DNA of 59,887 bases from Hyphomicrobiales bacterium. GTDB taxonomy: Bacteria > Pseudomonadota > Alphaproteobacteria > Rhizobiales > Phreatobacteraceae. This document shows, piece after piece, positions 37,635-46,153 of the stretch; position 1 is the stretch's first letter; every line of letters begins with the position of its first letter. The translations under genes and the position numbers were made by a program. The DNA lies in the NCBI GenBank assembly GCA_017304475.1, contig JAFKKV010000042.1, positions 1 through 59,887 of the forward strand. Direction: 5' to 3'. Below the pieces are notes generated by a model. That model had not been told where the DNA came from. It made no database searches and saw only the letters and a list, made by a program, of their open reading frames with translations.

Positions 37635-38438
37635 CTAATCCGAATAGGGCAACCGCAGCTCAAACAACTGGTGCACCGTCCGGTCGAGATCGCCGGCGAA
37701 GAACGGCTTCTTCAGATAGGCGGCGGCGCCGAGTTCCCTCGCCCGTTCGGCGATGTCCGAACTCGCCGACATCAGCACCACCCGGACATGCGGATTGACG
37801 GCGCGCAGCAGCCGCAGCGTGTCGGCGCCGTCGATCCAGGGCATGTTCATGTCGAGGAAGACGATATCCGGCGCGCGCCTGGCGTAGTTTTCCAGGGCGC
37901 TCACGCCATCGGCCGCCTGGGTGACCTCCAGATTGAAGATCGAATGGGTCAGGATCCGCGCGACGATCGTGCGCGCCGTGCCGGAATCGTCGACGATCAG
38001 GATGCGCGTGCGCTGGCTCACCCGTTCGAAGGTCTGCAGCACCGGGGTGATCGCCTCCGGCCCGAACGGCTTGACCAGGTAGTCATAGGCGGCGAGCTTG
38101 CGCATCCGGGTGATCGCCTGGGCATCCGAGGTCACCGAGATCACGACGAAGAACGGCATCTTGCCGTGATGCTTGACGCGCTCGACCACTTCGGCGCCGT
38201 CGATCTCGGGCATGGCGAGGTCGACAAAGGCGATATCCACGGGGCGCTCCGACAGCACGTCGAGCGCCTCCCGGCCGTTTTTGGCTTCAAGAACGATGGA
38301 AGTCCGGTCGAAAGCCTCGATCCCGCTGCGAACAAGTCCGCGCCAGAGCGGTGAATCCTCGGCGATCAGGATGGTCCATGGCGCGACTTCGACGAAGTCG
38401 ATGTCGCCATCCTCATCCCTGCTGGCGGCAACCTTCAT
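37635..38438 (-). CDS. Tandem receiver-domain response regulator without output domain
   Basis: The 267-residue protein has two complete CheY-like receiver domains. REC1 (about 21-140) has acidic residues E27/D28, phosphoacceptor D73 and K123. REC2 (about 145-265) has D150/D151, D196 and K244. No DNA-binding or enzymatic domain is present, so it probably acts by protein-protein interaction or as a phosphorelay element. No histidine kinase is adjacent. It is a single-gene unit, with an AT-rich 16-bp palindrome upstream. Confidence 0.88.
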   Translation of the reverse strand: MKVAASRDEDGDIDFVEVAPWTILIAEDSPLWRGLVRSGIEAFDRTSIVLEAKNGREALDVLSERPVDIAFVDLAMPEIDGAEVVERVKHHGKMPFFVVISVTSDAQAITRMRKLAAYDYLVKPFGPEAITPVLQTFERVSQRTRILIVDDSGTARTIVARILTHSIFNLEVTQAADGVSALENYARRAPDIVFLDMNMPWIDGADTLRLLRAVNPHVRVVLMSASSDIAERARELGAAAYLKKPFFAGDLDRTVHQLFELRLPYSD

Positions 38439-38487
38439 TCACTTCACTCTCCGCAGCCGAATCCGGCCCTTCCTTACCATCAGGAAG

Positions 38488-38503
38488 ACAATGGTACCAT
38501 TGT
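38488..38503. promoter_or_regulatory. Perfect 16-bp palindrome upstream of the receiver gene
   Basis: ACAATGGTACCATTGT is a perfect palindrome about 50 bases upstream of the ATG at 38438. It is unusually AT-rich for this window and is shaped like a dimeric operator. The regulator is unknown. Confidence 0.4.
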
Positions 38504-38584
38504 GCCGATGCGGGCATTTCTGCCATGCTGCAACCCAATGAAGTGACCGGGCCACAAAACGGCCCAAAAGGCCACCCGCCGGCC

Positions 38585-39445
38585 TCAGCGGATCAGGCGG
38601 AGCCTGGTGATGCGGCTCGGATTGCCTTCCGCCATCAGGATGTCGCCCTCCGGCGTACCGAACAGGCCATGCGCCCCATTCAGGACCGGACGGGCGCGCC
38701 CGAGCCTGACGCCGTCGGCGCCGATCAGGTGCAGGCTCGGCACCTGGTCGGTGATATAGCAACGGCCCTGGGCGTCGCCCCAGATCGCCATCGGCCGGTA
38801 GAAGCCCTCCCAGACGTCGAGCACATTGCCGTCGCGGTCGAACACCTGCACCCGGTCGCGGGTCCGGTCGAGCACCACGACGCGGCCGTCGGCGAAGGTC
38901 CAGAGGCCGTGGGGCTCGCCGAATTCGCCGGCCTCGAAACCGAGCTGGCCCCAGCTGGCGATCAGCTGGCCATCCGCCGAGAAGCGATGGACATGGCTCG
39001 CGGCATAGCCGTCCGAGACATAGATGTCGCCCCAGGGCGACACCGAGACATCGGTCGGATGGTTGAACGGCGACAGCGGCAGGCCGCGCCCGCCGAGCTG
39101 GCCGAGCCTTTCGCCCGTCGCCGAGAACCAGATGATCTCGTGCATGTCCCGGTCGACGACGATGACCCGGCCATCGGCATCGGTGGTCAGCGTGTGGGCG
39201 TCGGCGATCGCGTCGCCGCCCCAGCCGCCGAGATAGGCACCATCGGGCCCGAGCTCGATCACCCTGGGGTCGTCGGCTTGGGTCTGGCTGTCGTGGCGCA
39301 GCAGCACGAAGACGTGGCCGCGGCCATCCACCGCCACGTCACTGACGAAACCGGCATTGGCCGGCCAGCTGCCGAAAGGACGCTCGACGCGATAGCGGGC
39401 GTCCCCCAGGGCGACGATCAGTTCATGTGCGCTCACGGCGATCAT
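38585..39445 (-). CDS. NHL-repeat beta-propeller protein
   Basis: The 286-residue protein is made of about six NHL-type blades (PTDVSVSPWGDIYVSDGYA, PHGLWTFADGRVVVLDRTRD, GAHGLFGTPEGDILMAEG). It resembles the peptidyl-alpha-hydroxyglycine lyase/NHL superfamily. There is no signal peptide, so it should be cytoplasmic. It is the last gene of the transporter operon, 13 bases after the PuuE-like gene. Its function is unknown; a lyase, lactonase or binding scaffold are all possible. Confidence 0.8.
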   Translation of the reverse strand: MIAVSAHELIVALGDARYRVERPFGSWPANAGFVSDVAVDGRGHVFVLLRHDSQTQADDPRVIELGPDGAYLGGWGGDAIADAHTLTTDADGRVIVVDRDMHEIIWFSATGERLGQLGGRGLPLSPFNHPTDVSVSPWGDIYVSDGYAASHVHRFSADGQLIASWGQLGFEAGEFGEPHGLWTFADGRVVVLDRTRDRVQVFDRDGNVLDVWEGFYRPMAIWGDAQGRCYITDQVPSLHLIGADGVRLGRARPVLNGAHGLFGTPEGDILMAEGNPSRITRLRLIR

Positions 39446-39458
39446 CCTGCAAAGGCGA

Positions 39459-40370
39459 CTATCCCTGGAAGGGATGAGTCTTCGCCCAATGCTGCGCGAT
39501 ATCGAGGCGCCGTGTCACCCAGACTCTGTCATGGCTCTTCACATAATCGAGGAAACGGGCGAGACCCGCGGCCCGCGCGGGATGGCCGATGAGCCGCATA
39601 TGCAGGCCGACCGACATCATTTTCGGGCTCGTCGCCCCCTCGGCATAGAGCATATCGAAGGCATCCTTGTGCCATTCGAAATAGTCGGCGGAGCTGGCGA
39701 ACTGGCCATTGCCGAACTTGCCGTCATTGTTGACCAGCGAATAGGGCACGACCAGATGCGGCTTGCCGCCAACCTGCTTCCAATAGGGCAGCTCGTCGTC
39801 ATAGGCATCGGAATCATAGAGGAAACCGCCCTCCTCCGCGACCAGGCGGCGGGTATTGACGCTCGGCCCGTAGCGGCAATACCAGCCGAGCGGCCGCTCG
39901 CCGACGGTCTCCTTCAGGGAGGCGACCGCTTTGGCGATATGCTCACGCTCCTCCGCCTCGCTCAGCAGATAGTGCTTCACCCAGCGCCAGCCATGGCAGC
40001 AGACGTCGAAGCCCGAGGCCTTGATGGCGGCGGCGGCTTCAGGGTTGCGCTCAATGGCGAGCGCGCAGCCGAACACGGTGAGCGGCAGGCCTCGCTCCTG
40101 GAACAGCCGCATCAGCCGCCAGAAGCCGACGCGGCTGCCATAGGCGAACATGCCCTCGCCCGCGAGATCGCGCCCCTTCACGCCGGTATCGATGCCGTTG
40201 ACCTCGGTCAGGCCGATCTCGGTGAAGCCTTCGCCGTCCTGCACCGAAGGTTCCGATCCCTCCTCGTAATTCATCACGAAATTGATCGCGATGCGTGCGC
40301 CGTCGGGCCATCTGGGGTCCGGCGGATGGGCGCCATAGCCGATCAGGTCTCGGTCATAGGGGAGCGTCAT
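39459..40370 (-). CDS. PuuE-like amidohydrolase (NodB/CE4 fold), putative allantoinase or cyclic ureide/imide hydrolase
   Basis: The 303-residue protein aligns by eye along its length with allantoinase PuuE: DLIGYGAHPPDPRWPDGARI, NYEEGSE (N34-E37), FAYGSRVGFWRLMRLFQERG, HGWRW (H126), GERPLGWY and GLHMRLIGHPAR. It lacks the Asp and second His of metal-dependent polysaccharide deacetylases, as expected for the PuuE group. There is no signal peptide. No other purine-catabolism gene is present, so allantoin as substrate is not assured. It lies in the operon of a polyamine-type ABC importer, 27 bases after a permease gene. Confidence 0.85.
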   Translation of the reverse strand: MTLPYDRDLIGYGAHPPDPRWPDGARIAINFVMNYEEGSEPSVQDGEGFTEIGLTEVNGIDTGVKGRDLAGEGMFAYGSRVGFWRLMRLFQERGLPLTVFGCALAIERNPEAAAAIKASGFDVCCHGWRWVKHYLLSEAEEREHIAKAVASLKETVGERPLGWYCRYGPSVNTRRLVAEEGGFLYDSDAYDDELPYWKQVGGKPHLVVPYSLVNNDGKFGNGQFASSADYFEWHKDAFDMLYAEGATSPKMMSVGLHMRLIGHPARAAGLARFLDYVKSHDRVWVTRRLDIAQHWAKTHPFQG

Positions 40371-40397
40371 CGGGGCATCTCCGGGTCGGGTTTGCGC

Positions 40398-41219
40398 TCA
40401 GCCGCTGATCCGCCTGGTCAGGCCGGTCAGCCGGTCCATGGCGATCATCAGCACGAGGGTGGCGGCGATCAGCACGCCGGCCACCGCGGCGATCCTCACA
40501 TCGAGGGTCGATTCCATCATCCCCCACAGGCGAATGGGCAGCATGTCGGTGCGCGCATTCGACAGGAACAGCGAGACCGGGACATTGTCCATCGAGGAAA
40601 TGAAGGCGAGGAAGGCCCCGGCGGCGATGCCCGGCGCGATCAAGGGCAAGGTAATCCGCCGGAACGCATAGAAGCGGCTGGCGCCGAGGCTTGCCGAACA
40701 TTCGAGCAGCACCGGATCGAGCTGGGTCAGGCTTGCAAGCGTGGTGCGGAAGACGAAGGGCGCGATCACCACAAGATGGCCGGCGATCAGCAGGTTGAGC
40801 GACGGCCGCAAGCCCAGGAACGAGAAGAACATGAGGGTCGCCAGGCCATAGGCGAGCGTCGGCAGCACCAGCGGCGACAGGAAGCTCGCCTCCAGCGCGC
40901 GGGCCGAGGGCCGGTTGATCCGGGCGATCGACAGCGCGGCCAGCACCGACAGGATGGCGCCGATGCCGGTCGCCAGGCCGGCGACCCACAGGCTGTTGCC
41001 GGCGGCGCGGTGGATCTGCGCCGAGCGCGCCGTATCGAACAGCTCGCGATACCAGCGCAGCGACAGGTCCGGCGGCGGAAATTTCAGCGTCGCCGAGGTG
41101 GTGAACGAGGTGGCAAGCACGATCAGCACCGGCCCGACCAGGATCAGGATCGCCAGCGCCGCGATCAGCCCGATCGTCCAGGTATAGCTGATGTCGGCTG
41201 CGGTCGAGCGTTGCGCCAT
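40398..41219 (-). CDS. ABC transporter permease (PotC type)
   Basis: The 273-residue inner-membrane protein has about six helices and the binding-protein-dependent permease (EAA) loop (ECSASLGASRFYAFRRITLP). It is of the spermidine/putrescine subfamily. Start MAQRS at 41219 lies seven bases after the partner permease stop. It forms the channel with the next gene upstream. Confidence 0.92.
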   Translation of the reverse strand: MAQRSTAADISYTWTIGLIAALAILILVGPVLIVLATSFTTSATLKFPPPDLSLRWYRELFDTARSAQIHRAAGNSLWVAGLATGIGAILSVLAALSIARINRPSARALEASFLSPLVLPTLAYGLATLMFFSFLGLRPSLNLLIAGHLVVIAPFVFRTTLASLTQLDPVLLECSASLGASRFYAFRRITLPLIAPGIAAGAFLAFISSMDNVPVSLFLSNARTDMLPIRLWGMMESTLDVRIAAVAGVLIAATLVLMIAMDRLTGLTRRISG

Positions 41220-41226
41220 GGCTGCC

Positions 41227-42096
41227 TCAGGATGTCCGCGCGAAGCGGCCGAGCCAGCCGAGCGCCATGATGCCGGAAAGGACGGTGAACAGGAGGGTGA
41301 CCGAGGCAACCGCCGCGAAGGGCCAGTTATAGACCACCATGGCCTGCTGCCAGATCAGCGAGGGCAGATAGACCAGCCGCGCCCCGCCGATCACCGATTG
41401 CGAGATGAAAGCGGTGGTGGCGGAGGCGAAGACCAGCGTCGCGCCGGCGATCCAGCCGGGCAGCGTCAGCGGCAGCACGACGCGGAAGAATGTGCGCCAG
41501 CGCGACCCGCCGAGTGCCCGCGAGGCGTCGATCAGGTTCTGGTCCATCTGGCGCATGATGGTGATCACTGGCAGCAGCATCAGCGGCATTTCGATCTGGG
41601 TCAGTGCGATAACGAGGCCGAGCTCGGTCTGCAGCAGGTTCAGCGGCGCGGCCGTCAGGCCCAGACCGGCCAGCGTCTGGTTGACCACGCCTTCGCGCGC
41701 CAGGATGACGATCCAGGCAAAGGTGCGGATCACCACCGAGGTCAAGAGCGGCATCAGGATGACGAAGATCAGGAGCCGCTGCACCCGCGGGCCCGAGGCG
41801 CGGAACACCAGGGCCAGCGGATAGGCCAGCACCGTGGTCGCGGCGACCGCCATGATGCCGAGCTTCAGCGTGTCGACAATGACCTTCAGGTAGAAGGCGT
41901 CGCCGTAGAATTTGATCCAGCTGTCGAAACCGAGCCGGGTCAGTTCGCTGTCGGCGAACAGGCTGATGCCGAGAAGCAGGATGAGCGGCGCGGCAAAAAA
42001 GGCGAGATAGGTCAGGCCGAGCGGCGCCGCGAGGCGCCAGTCGACCTTGTCGCGCGGGGCGCCGGCGGAACCGGCGCCGATGACGGCGGCAGCCAT
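41227..42096 (-). CDS. ABC transporter permease (PotB type)
   Basis: The 289-residue inner-membrane protein has six predicted helices and the EAA loop (DASRALGGSRWRTFFRVVLP). It pairs with the PotC-type permease. It lies 11 bases after the binding-protein gene, clearly in one operon. Confidence 0.92.
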   Translation of the reverse strand: MAAAVIGAGSAGAPRDKVDWRLAAPLGLTYLAFFAAPLILLLGISLFADSELTRLGFDSWIKFYGDAFYLKVIVDTLKLGIMAVAATTVLAYPLALVFRASGPRVQRLLIFVILMPLLTSVVIRTFAWIVILAREGVVNQTLAGLGLTAAPLNLLQTELGLVIALTQIEMPLMLLPVITIMRQMDQNLIDASRALGGSRWRTFFRVVLPLTLPGWIAGATLVFASATTAFISQSVIGGARLVYLPSLIWQQAMVVYNWPFAAVASVTLLFTVLSGIMALGWLGRFARTS

Positions 42097-42107
42097 GACC
42101 GGCCGGC

Positions 42108-43136
42108 CTATTTGGTGATCTCCTTGTTGAACCGCTCGATCCAGGCGGCCCGCTGCGGATTGATCTTGGTCCAGTCGTGAGTGACCATCCTGGTCAGCTC
42201 GTCGACGGACTTGATGTCGAGCGTATCGACCAGCGTCACATCCTTGTTGATCGGGATCATGTTGTAGGGCTGGCGCTGCAGCGCCGACTGCACCTCCGCC
42301 GAAATGGCGGTGTCCATATATTTGTAGGCATTGGCGATATTGTCGGCGCCCTTGACGATATGCAGCGTCGTCTGGAAGGTGATCGCGCCGCTCGCCGGCT
42401 GGACGAATTCGATGTCGACGCCGCGGCCTTTGAGGATCGCGACCGTATTGGTGTTGGTATACATCAGGTCGATCTGGCCCTGCTGGTAGAGCCCGGGCAT
42501 GGCCGCCGGCGCGGCGACGGCGGCAGCCTTGGACACCGCCTTTTTCAGCTCGGCGAAGATCGGATCCATATTGGTCTCCGAACCGCCGAAGGCTTTCGCC
42601 ATCTCGATCAGCGACACCGTGCCGAACGTGGTCTGGAAACCGGTCAGGCCGAGCCGCTCGACGAAGGGCGAAGCGAACAGGTCGGTCCAGCTTTTCGGGG
42701 CCGTGGCGAATTTCTTCGGATTATAGGCGATGCCGACCACCTGGGCGTTGCAGGTCACGCCATGGGAGGTGATCAGGCCGGCCGGCACCTTGCCGGCATT
42801 GCTCAGCTTGGTGGCGTCGATCGGCTCGAACAGGCCGGCGGCCTGGGCGGCGGCGGCCGGGCCCGGATCGAGCACGAAGCAGTCGAAGGGCGGCACGCCG
42901 CGCGCCGCGCGCACCTTGGCCACCTGGTCGACCGCAAACAGCGAGTCGAAGGCGACCTCGATATCGGCGCTCTTCTTCAGCGCCGGCGCCACCACGCCGC
43001 GATAGGCCTCCTCCCAGGTGCCCGGATAGATCGCGGCGGTCAGGCTGCCGGCGGCACGCGCCGTGCGCGGGCCTGCGCCGACGAGGCCGAGAAGGCCGCC
43101 GCCGACAACCAGGTCACGGCGATTGAGCTTGAACAT
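42108..43136 (-). CDS. ABC transporter substrate-binding protein (PotD type), Tat signal
   Basis: The 342-residue periplasmic binding protein has a twin-arginine-like signal (NRRDLVVGGGLLGLVGAG) with cleavage near TARAAG. The mature part resembles the polyamine/putrescine-type family (AAIYPGTWEEAYRG, VVGIAYNPKKFATAPKSWTD). The ligand is unknown. The ATG at 43136 follows GAGGAG. It lies 17 bases after the ATPase gene. Confidence 0.9.
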   Translation of the reverse strand: MFKLNRRDLVVGGGLLGLVGAGPRTARAAGSLTAAIYPGTWEEAYRGVVAPALKKSADIEVAFDSLFAVDQVAKVRAARGVPPFDCFVLDPGPAAAAQAAGLFEPIDATKLSNAGKVPAGLITSHGVTCNAQVVGIAYNPKKFATAPKSWTDLFASPFVERLGLTGFQTTFGTVSLIEMAKAFGGSETNMDPIFAELKKAVSKAAAVAAPAAMPGLYQQGQIDLMYTNTNTVAILKGRGVDIEFVQPASGAITFQTTLHIVKGADNIANAYKYMDTAISAEVQSALQRQPYNMIPINKDVTLVDTLDIKSVDELTRMVTHDWTKINPQRAAWIERFNKEITK

Positions 43137-43153
43137 GGCAGGTCTCCTCGGGG

Positions 43154-44263
43154 TCAGGACTGGGATCGGGCGAACAAGGCCGGCCGGGCATGCCGGCTCA
43201 GCCCGCAATGGAACCGGCCGGTCTGGCCGAAGGCAGTTCCCGGCCGGCGCGGCGCGGTGACCTTCAAGGTCTCGCCGCCGGGGCCTGTGACGTCATGGAT
43301 CAGGTCGCCGCCGATCGGCAGGCTGAGCTTCAGCGCGACCGGGATCCGGTCGGCGGCGGCCGCATCGTTCAGCTCCAGCTGTTCCGGGCGGACCGACACG
43401 GTCACCGGCTGGCCGGCCGCGAAGCCGCGGGCTCCGGCGACCACCCAGACCGCGCCGCTGGCGAGCCGCACCTGGCATTCGCCGTTCCCGGCCGCCTCGA
43501 CCATGCCGTCGAGCAGATTGCTCGACCCGATGAAATTGTTGACGAACAGGGTCTCGGGCGCGTCGTAGACGGCGACCGGCGACCCCAATTGCTCGATCCG
43601 TCCGCGGTTCATCACCGCGATGCGGTCGGCGATCGACATCGCCTCGTCCTGGTCATGGGTCACCATGATGGCGGTCAGCGCGAATTGCCGCTGCAGGCGC
43701 TTGATCTCGATCTGCATGTCGAGCCGCAGGTTCTTGTCGAGCGCCGCGAAAGGCTCGTCGAGCAGGAGAATGCGCGGCCTGACCGCCAGAGCACGGGCGA
43801 GCGCGACGCGCTGCTGCTGGCCGCCGGAGAGCTGTTTCGGCTTGCGGTCGCCGAAACCGCTCATCTGGACCAGGTCCAGCATCTCGGCGACGCGGTCGCG
43901 CTGCAGCGCCCGGCTCTCGCCGCGCGCCGCCAGGCCATAGGCGATGTTGTCGGCCACCGTCATATGCGGAAACAGGGCATAGTTCTGGAAGACGATGCCG
44001 ATGTCGCGCCGGTTCGGCGGTTTGTCGTCGATCGGCCGGTCACCGATGATCACCTTGCCATTGGTCTGTTCGATGAAGCCGGCGACGATCCTGAGCAGCG
44101 TGGTCTTGCCGCAGCCGGAGGGCCCGAGCAGCGCGACGAGTTCGCCGCCCTTGACCTCCAGCGTCACATTGTCGACGGCGAGCCCCGCCCCATAGCTGTG
44201 GGTGATGCCGTCGAGCGTCAGCGGCTGGGCCGCGATGGGGCCGGGATCGGCGATGGCGGGCAT
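43154..44263 (-). CDS. ABC transporter ATP-binding protein (PotA type)
   Basis: The 369-residue ATPase has Walker A GPSGCGKTT, Q-loop VFQNYALFPH, signature LSGGQQQR, Walker B ILLLDEP and switch His in VTHDQDEA. A C-terminal TOBE domain carries VSVRPEQLEL. It energises the two downstream permeases. It is the first gene of the minus-strand operon and is divergent from the amidase. Confidence 0.94.
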   Translation of the reverse strand: MPAIADPGPIAAQPLTLDGITHSYGAGLAVDNVTLEVKGGELVALLGPSGCGKTTLLRIVAGFIEQTNGKVIIGDRPIDDKPPNRRDIGIVFQNYALFPHMTVADNIAYGLAARGESRALQRDRVAEMLDLVQMSGFGDRKPKQLSGGQQQRVALARALAVRPRILLLDEPFAALDKNLRLDMQIEIKRLQRQFALTAIMVTHDQDEAMSIADRIAVMNRGRIEQLGSPVAVYDAPETLFVNNFIGSSNLLDGMVEAAGNGECQVRLASGAVWVVAGARGFAAGQPVTVSVRPEQLELNDAAAADRIPVALKLSLPIGGDLIHDVTGPGGETLKVTAPRRPGTAFGQTGRFHCGLSRHARPALFARSQS

Positions 44264-44325
44264 GGGAATGCGAAGACCCTGGTGGCGGCGGCTGCGACGG
44301 CCGGCCTCGCCCAGGTAGCAACGGC

Positions 44326-44340
44326 CATGCCAAATGCATG
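44326..44340. promoter_or_regulatory. Candidate operator between ATPase and amidase genes
   Basis: CATGC-CAAAT-GCATG is a perfect inverted repeat in the 194-base divergent region. It shares ATGCCAAA with the right half of the element near purU (36439-36446). Functional assignment is speculative. Confidence 0.28.
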
Positions 44341-44457
44341 CGGCGACCGCCTGCCACGAGTTCGACGCATGAACGGGCGAGCCTCCGGCCGCGTGCCCCT
44401 TGCCTCCGCCGGCGGCCCATGGGCACCTTGAGACGCAGCGACCGATGGAGCCCGTGC

Positions 44458-45855
44458 ATGTCCGCGCCCGACCAGCCTTTGTCCGACGAACCCTGGCCCT
44501 CGATCATGGCGCTGGCGGAAGCCGTCCGTGCCGGGCGATCGAGCGCGCGGGCCGAGACCGAGCGGGCCATCGCGCGTATCGTCAGGCTCAATCCGGGGCT
44601 CAATGCCATCATCGATTTCGACCCGGCCGATGCGCTTGCCCGGGCAGACGCCGTCGACCGCCGGGTTCAGGCCGGCGAGGAATTGCCGCTGGCCGGCGTT
44701 CCCGTGACGATCAAGGACAATATCTGGGTGAAGAACCGGCGGATCAGCCAGGGCTCCCGGCTGTTCAAGGATTTCGTCGCCCCCGAGGACGCGGTCGCGG
44801 TCGAGCGCCTCGAAGCCGCCGGCGCGGTCATTCTCGGCATTTCCAACACCCCGGAATTCGCCGCCAAGGGGCAGACGACCAATCTGCTCTACGGCGCGAC
44901 CCGGCATCCCCTGAACCCGGCGCTCACGCCCGGCGGCTCGTCGGGTGGCGCGGTCGCCTCGGTTGCCGGCGGGCTCGTGCCGCTGGCGCTGGGCACCGAT
45001 GCCGGCGGCTCCAGCCGGCGCCCGCCCGCCCATACCGGCCTCGTCGGCTTCAAGCCTTCATTCGGCGCCATTCCCTATGGCCCGGGCTTCGAGGAGCCGT
45101 TTTTCGGCATATCCTGCCCCTGCCCGATCACCCGCACCGTGGCCGAGGCGGCGCTCGCCTTCGAGGTCATGGCCGGGCCCGACGCGCGCGATCCGCATTC
45201 GGCCTATGTCGAGGCTGGCGAACCCGTCGACATCACCACGCTGACCATTGCATACACGCCGAAATGGGGCCTCGACGTGCCGGTCGAACCGGAGGTCGCG
45301 GCCAATTTCGAGGCCGCCATCGACACCTTGCGGCGCGCCGGATTGACCCTCGTCGCCCGCGACCCGGTCTGGCCGGCCGGCGTCGCCGAGACCGGGCTCA
45401 ATCCGATCCAGCAGTCCGGGCTCGCCGCCCTCTATGGCGAGGCCTGGCGGCAGGCCCCCGACCAGATCGACCCGGATCTCGGCGCCCAGATTTCCGCCGG
45501 CTTCGACTATGCCGGCCACGATGTCGGGCGCGCCTTGCTGCTGTCGGAACAGGTCGCGCTGGCGGCCGCCCGCTTCTTCCGCGACAACCGCTTCGACGCC
45601 GCCATCGGCCCGACAACCCCTTGCGCCGCCTGGCCGATCGACAAGCTCGGCCCGGACACCATTGCCGGTGTGAAGGTCGGCCCGCGCGGCCATGCGGTGT
45701 TCACGCCCCTGTTCAACCATGCCCGCCAGCCGGCCATCTCGGTGCCGTCAGGCACCGATGCCGGCGGCCTGCCGCTCGGCCTGCAGATCGTCGCGCCGCG
45801 CCTGAAGGACCGGCAACTGCTGGCCATCGCCGCGGCGGTGGAGGCGCTTCTTTAG
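44458..45855 (+). CDS. Amidase signature family amidase
   Basis: The 465-residue cytoplasmic amidase has the Ser-cisSer-Lys triad: K86 (VTIKDN), S161 (PGGSSGGA) and S185 (GTDAGGSSR). It hydrolyses a C-N amide or ureide bond; the substrate is not predictable. The full signature argues against GatA, because no gatB or gatC is nearby. It starts at 44458 and lies between two ABC import operons, 298 bases before the binding-protein gene, so it may form its own unit or lead the plus-strand operon. Confidence 0.9.
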   Translation: MSAPDQPLSDEPWPSIMALAEAVRAGRSSARAETERAIARIVRLNPGLNAIIDFDPADALARADAVDRRVQAGEELPLAGVPVTIKDNIWVKNRRISQGSRLFKDFVAPEDAVAVERLEAAGAVILGISNTPEFAAKGQTTNLLYGATRHPLNPALTPGGSSGGAVASVAGGLVPLALGTDAGGSSRRPPAHTGLVGFKPSFGAIPYGPGFEEPFFGISCPCPITRTVAEAALAFEVMAGPDARDPHSAYVEAGEPVDITTLTIAYTPKWGLDVPVEPEVAANFEAAIDTLRRAGLTLVARDPVWPAGVAETGLNPIQQSGLAALYGEAWRQAPDQIDPDLGAQISAGFDYAGHDVGRALLLSEQVALAAARFFRDNRFDAAIGPTTPCAAWPIDKLGPDTIAGVKVGPRGHAVFTPLFNHARQPAISVPSGTDAGGLPLGLQIVAPRLKDRQLLAIAAAVEALL

Positions 45856-46033
45856 CGCCGCCGCTCAACACATCGTCCCGCCCGGGCTTGTCCCTGATAT
45901 CCACGAATAGCTTGCTTCAAAACCAATCCATCATGACGGCTGTGAGACGGGGCCAAGGGCGCCGATCTGCCGCATGAACTGTCCGATGGCTGCGCATTTT
46001 TCATGCGCCGCCGGCACGTCATTCTGCACAAAT

Positions 46034-46050
46034 TTGCGGCACGCCCGCAA
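46034..46050. promoter_or_regulatory. Candidate operator upstream of the plus-strand transporter operon
   Basis: TTGCGG-CACGC-CCGCAA is a perfect 6-bp inverted repeat. The 12-base sequence TTGCGGCACGCC occurs here (46034-46045) and again at 46079-46090, 45 bases downstream. This pattern is compatible with paired regulator sites. The rest of the 298-base gap shows no gene. Confidence 0.35.
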
Positions 46051-46153
46051 AATCATCGCCGACCCTCCTGGCGGCGCGTTGCGGCACGCCTCTTGCTGAC
46101 CTTCGATCGTTGAAACGGCGCCGGCCGCCGTCGACCGAACGAGAGGACGCAGC

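Noticed and set aside
39459..40370. Calling the PuuE-like protein a chitin or peptidoglycan deacetylase
   Set aside because: There is no signal peptide, the metal-binding Asp and second His are absent, and the overall sequence follows PuuE.
44458..45855. Calling the amidase GatA (Glu-tRNA amidotransferase subunit A)
   Set aside because: The amidase signature alone is not specific, no gatB or gatC is nearby, and the context is an import and catabolic cluster.
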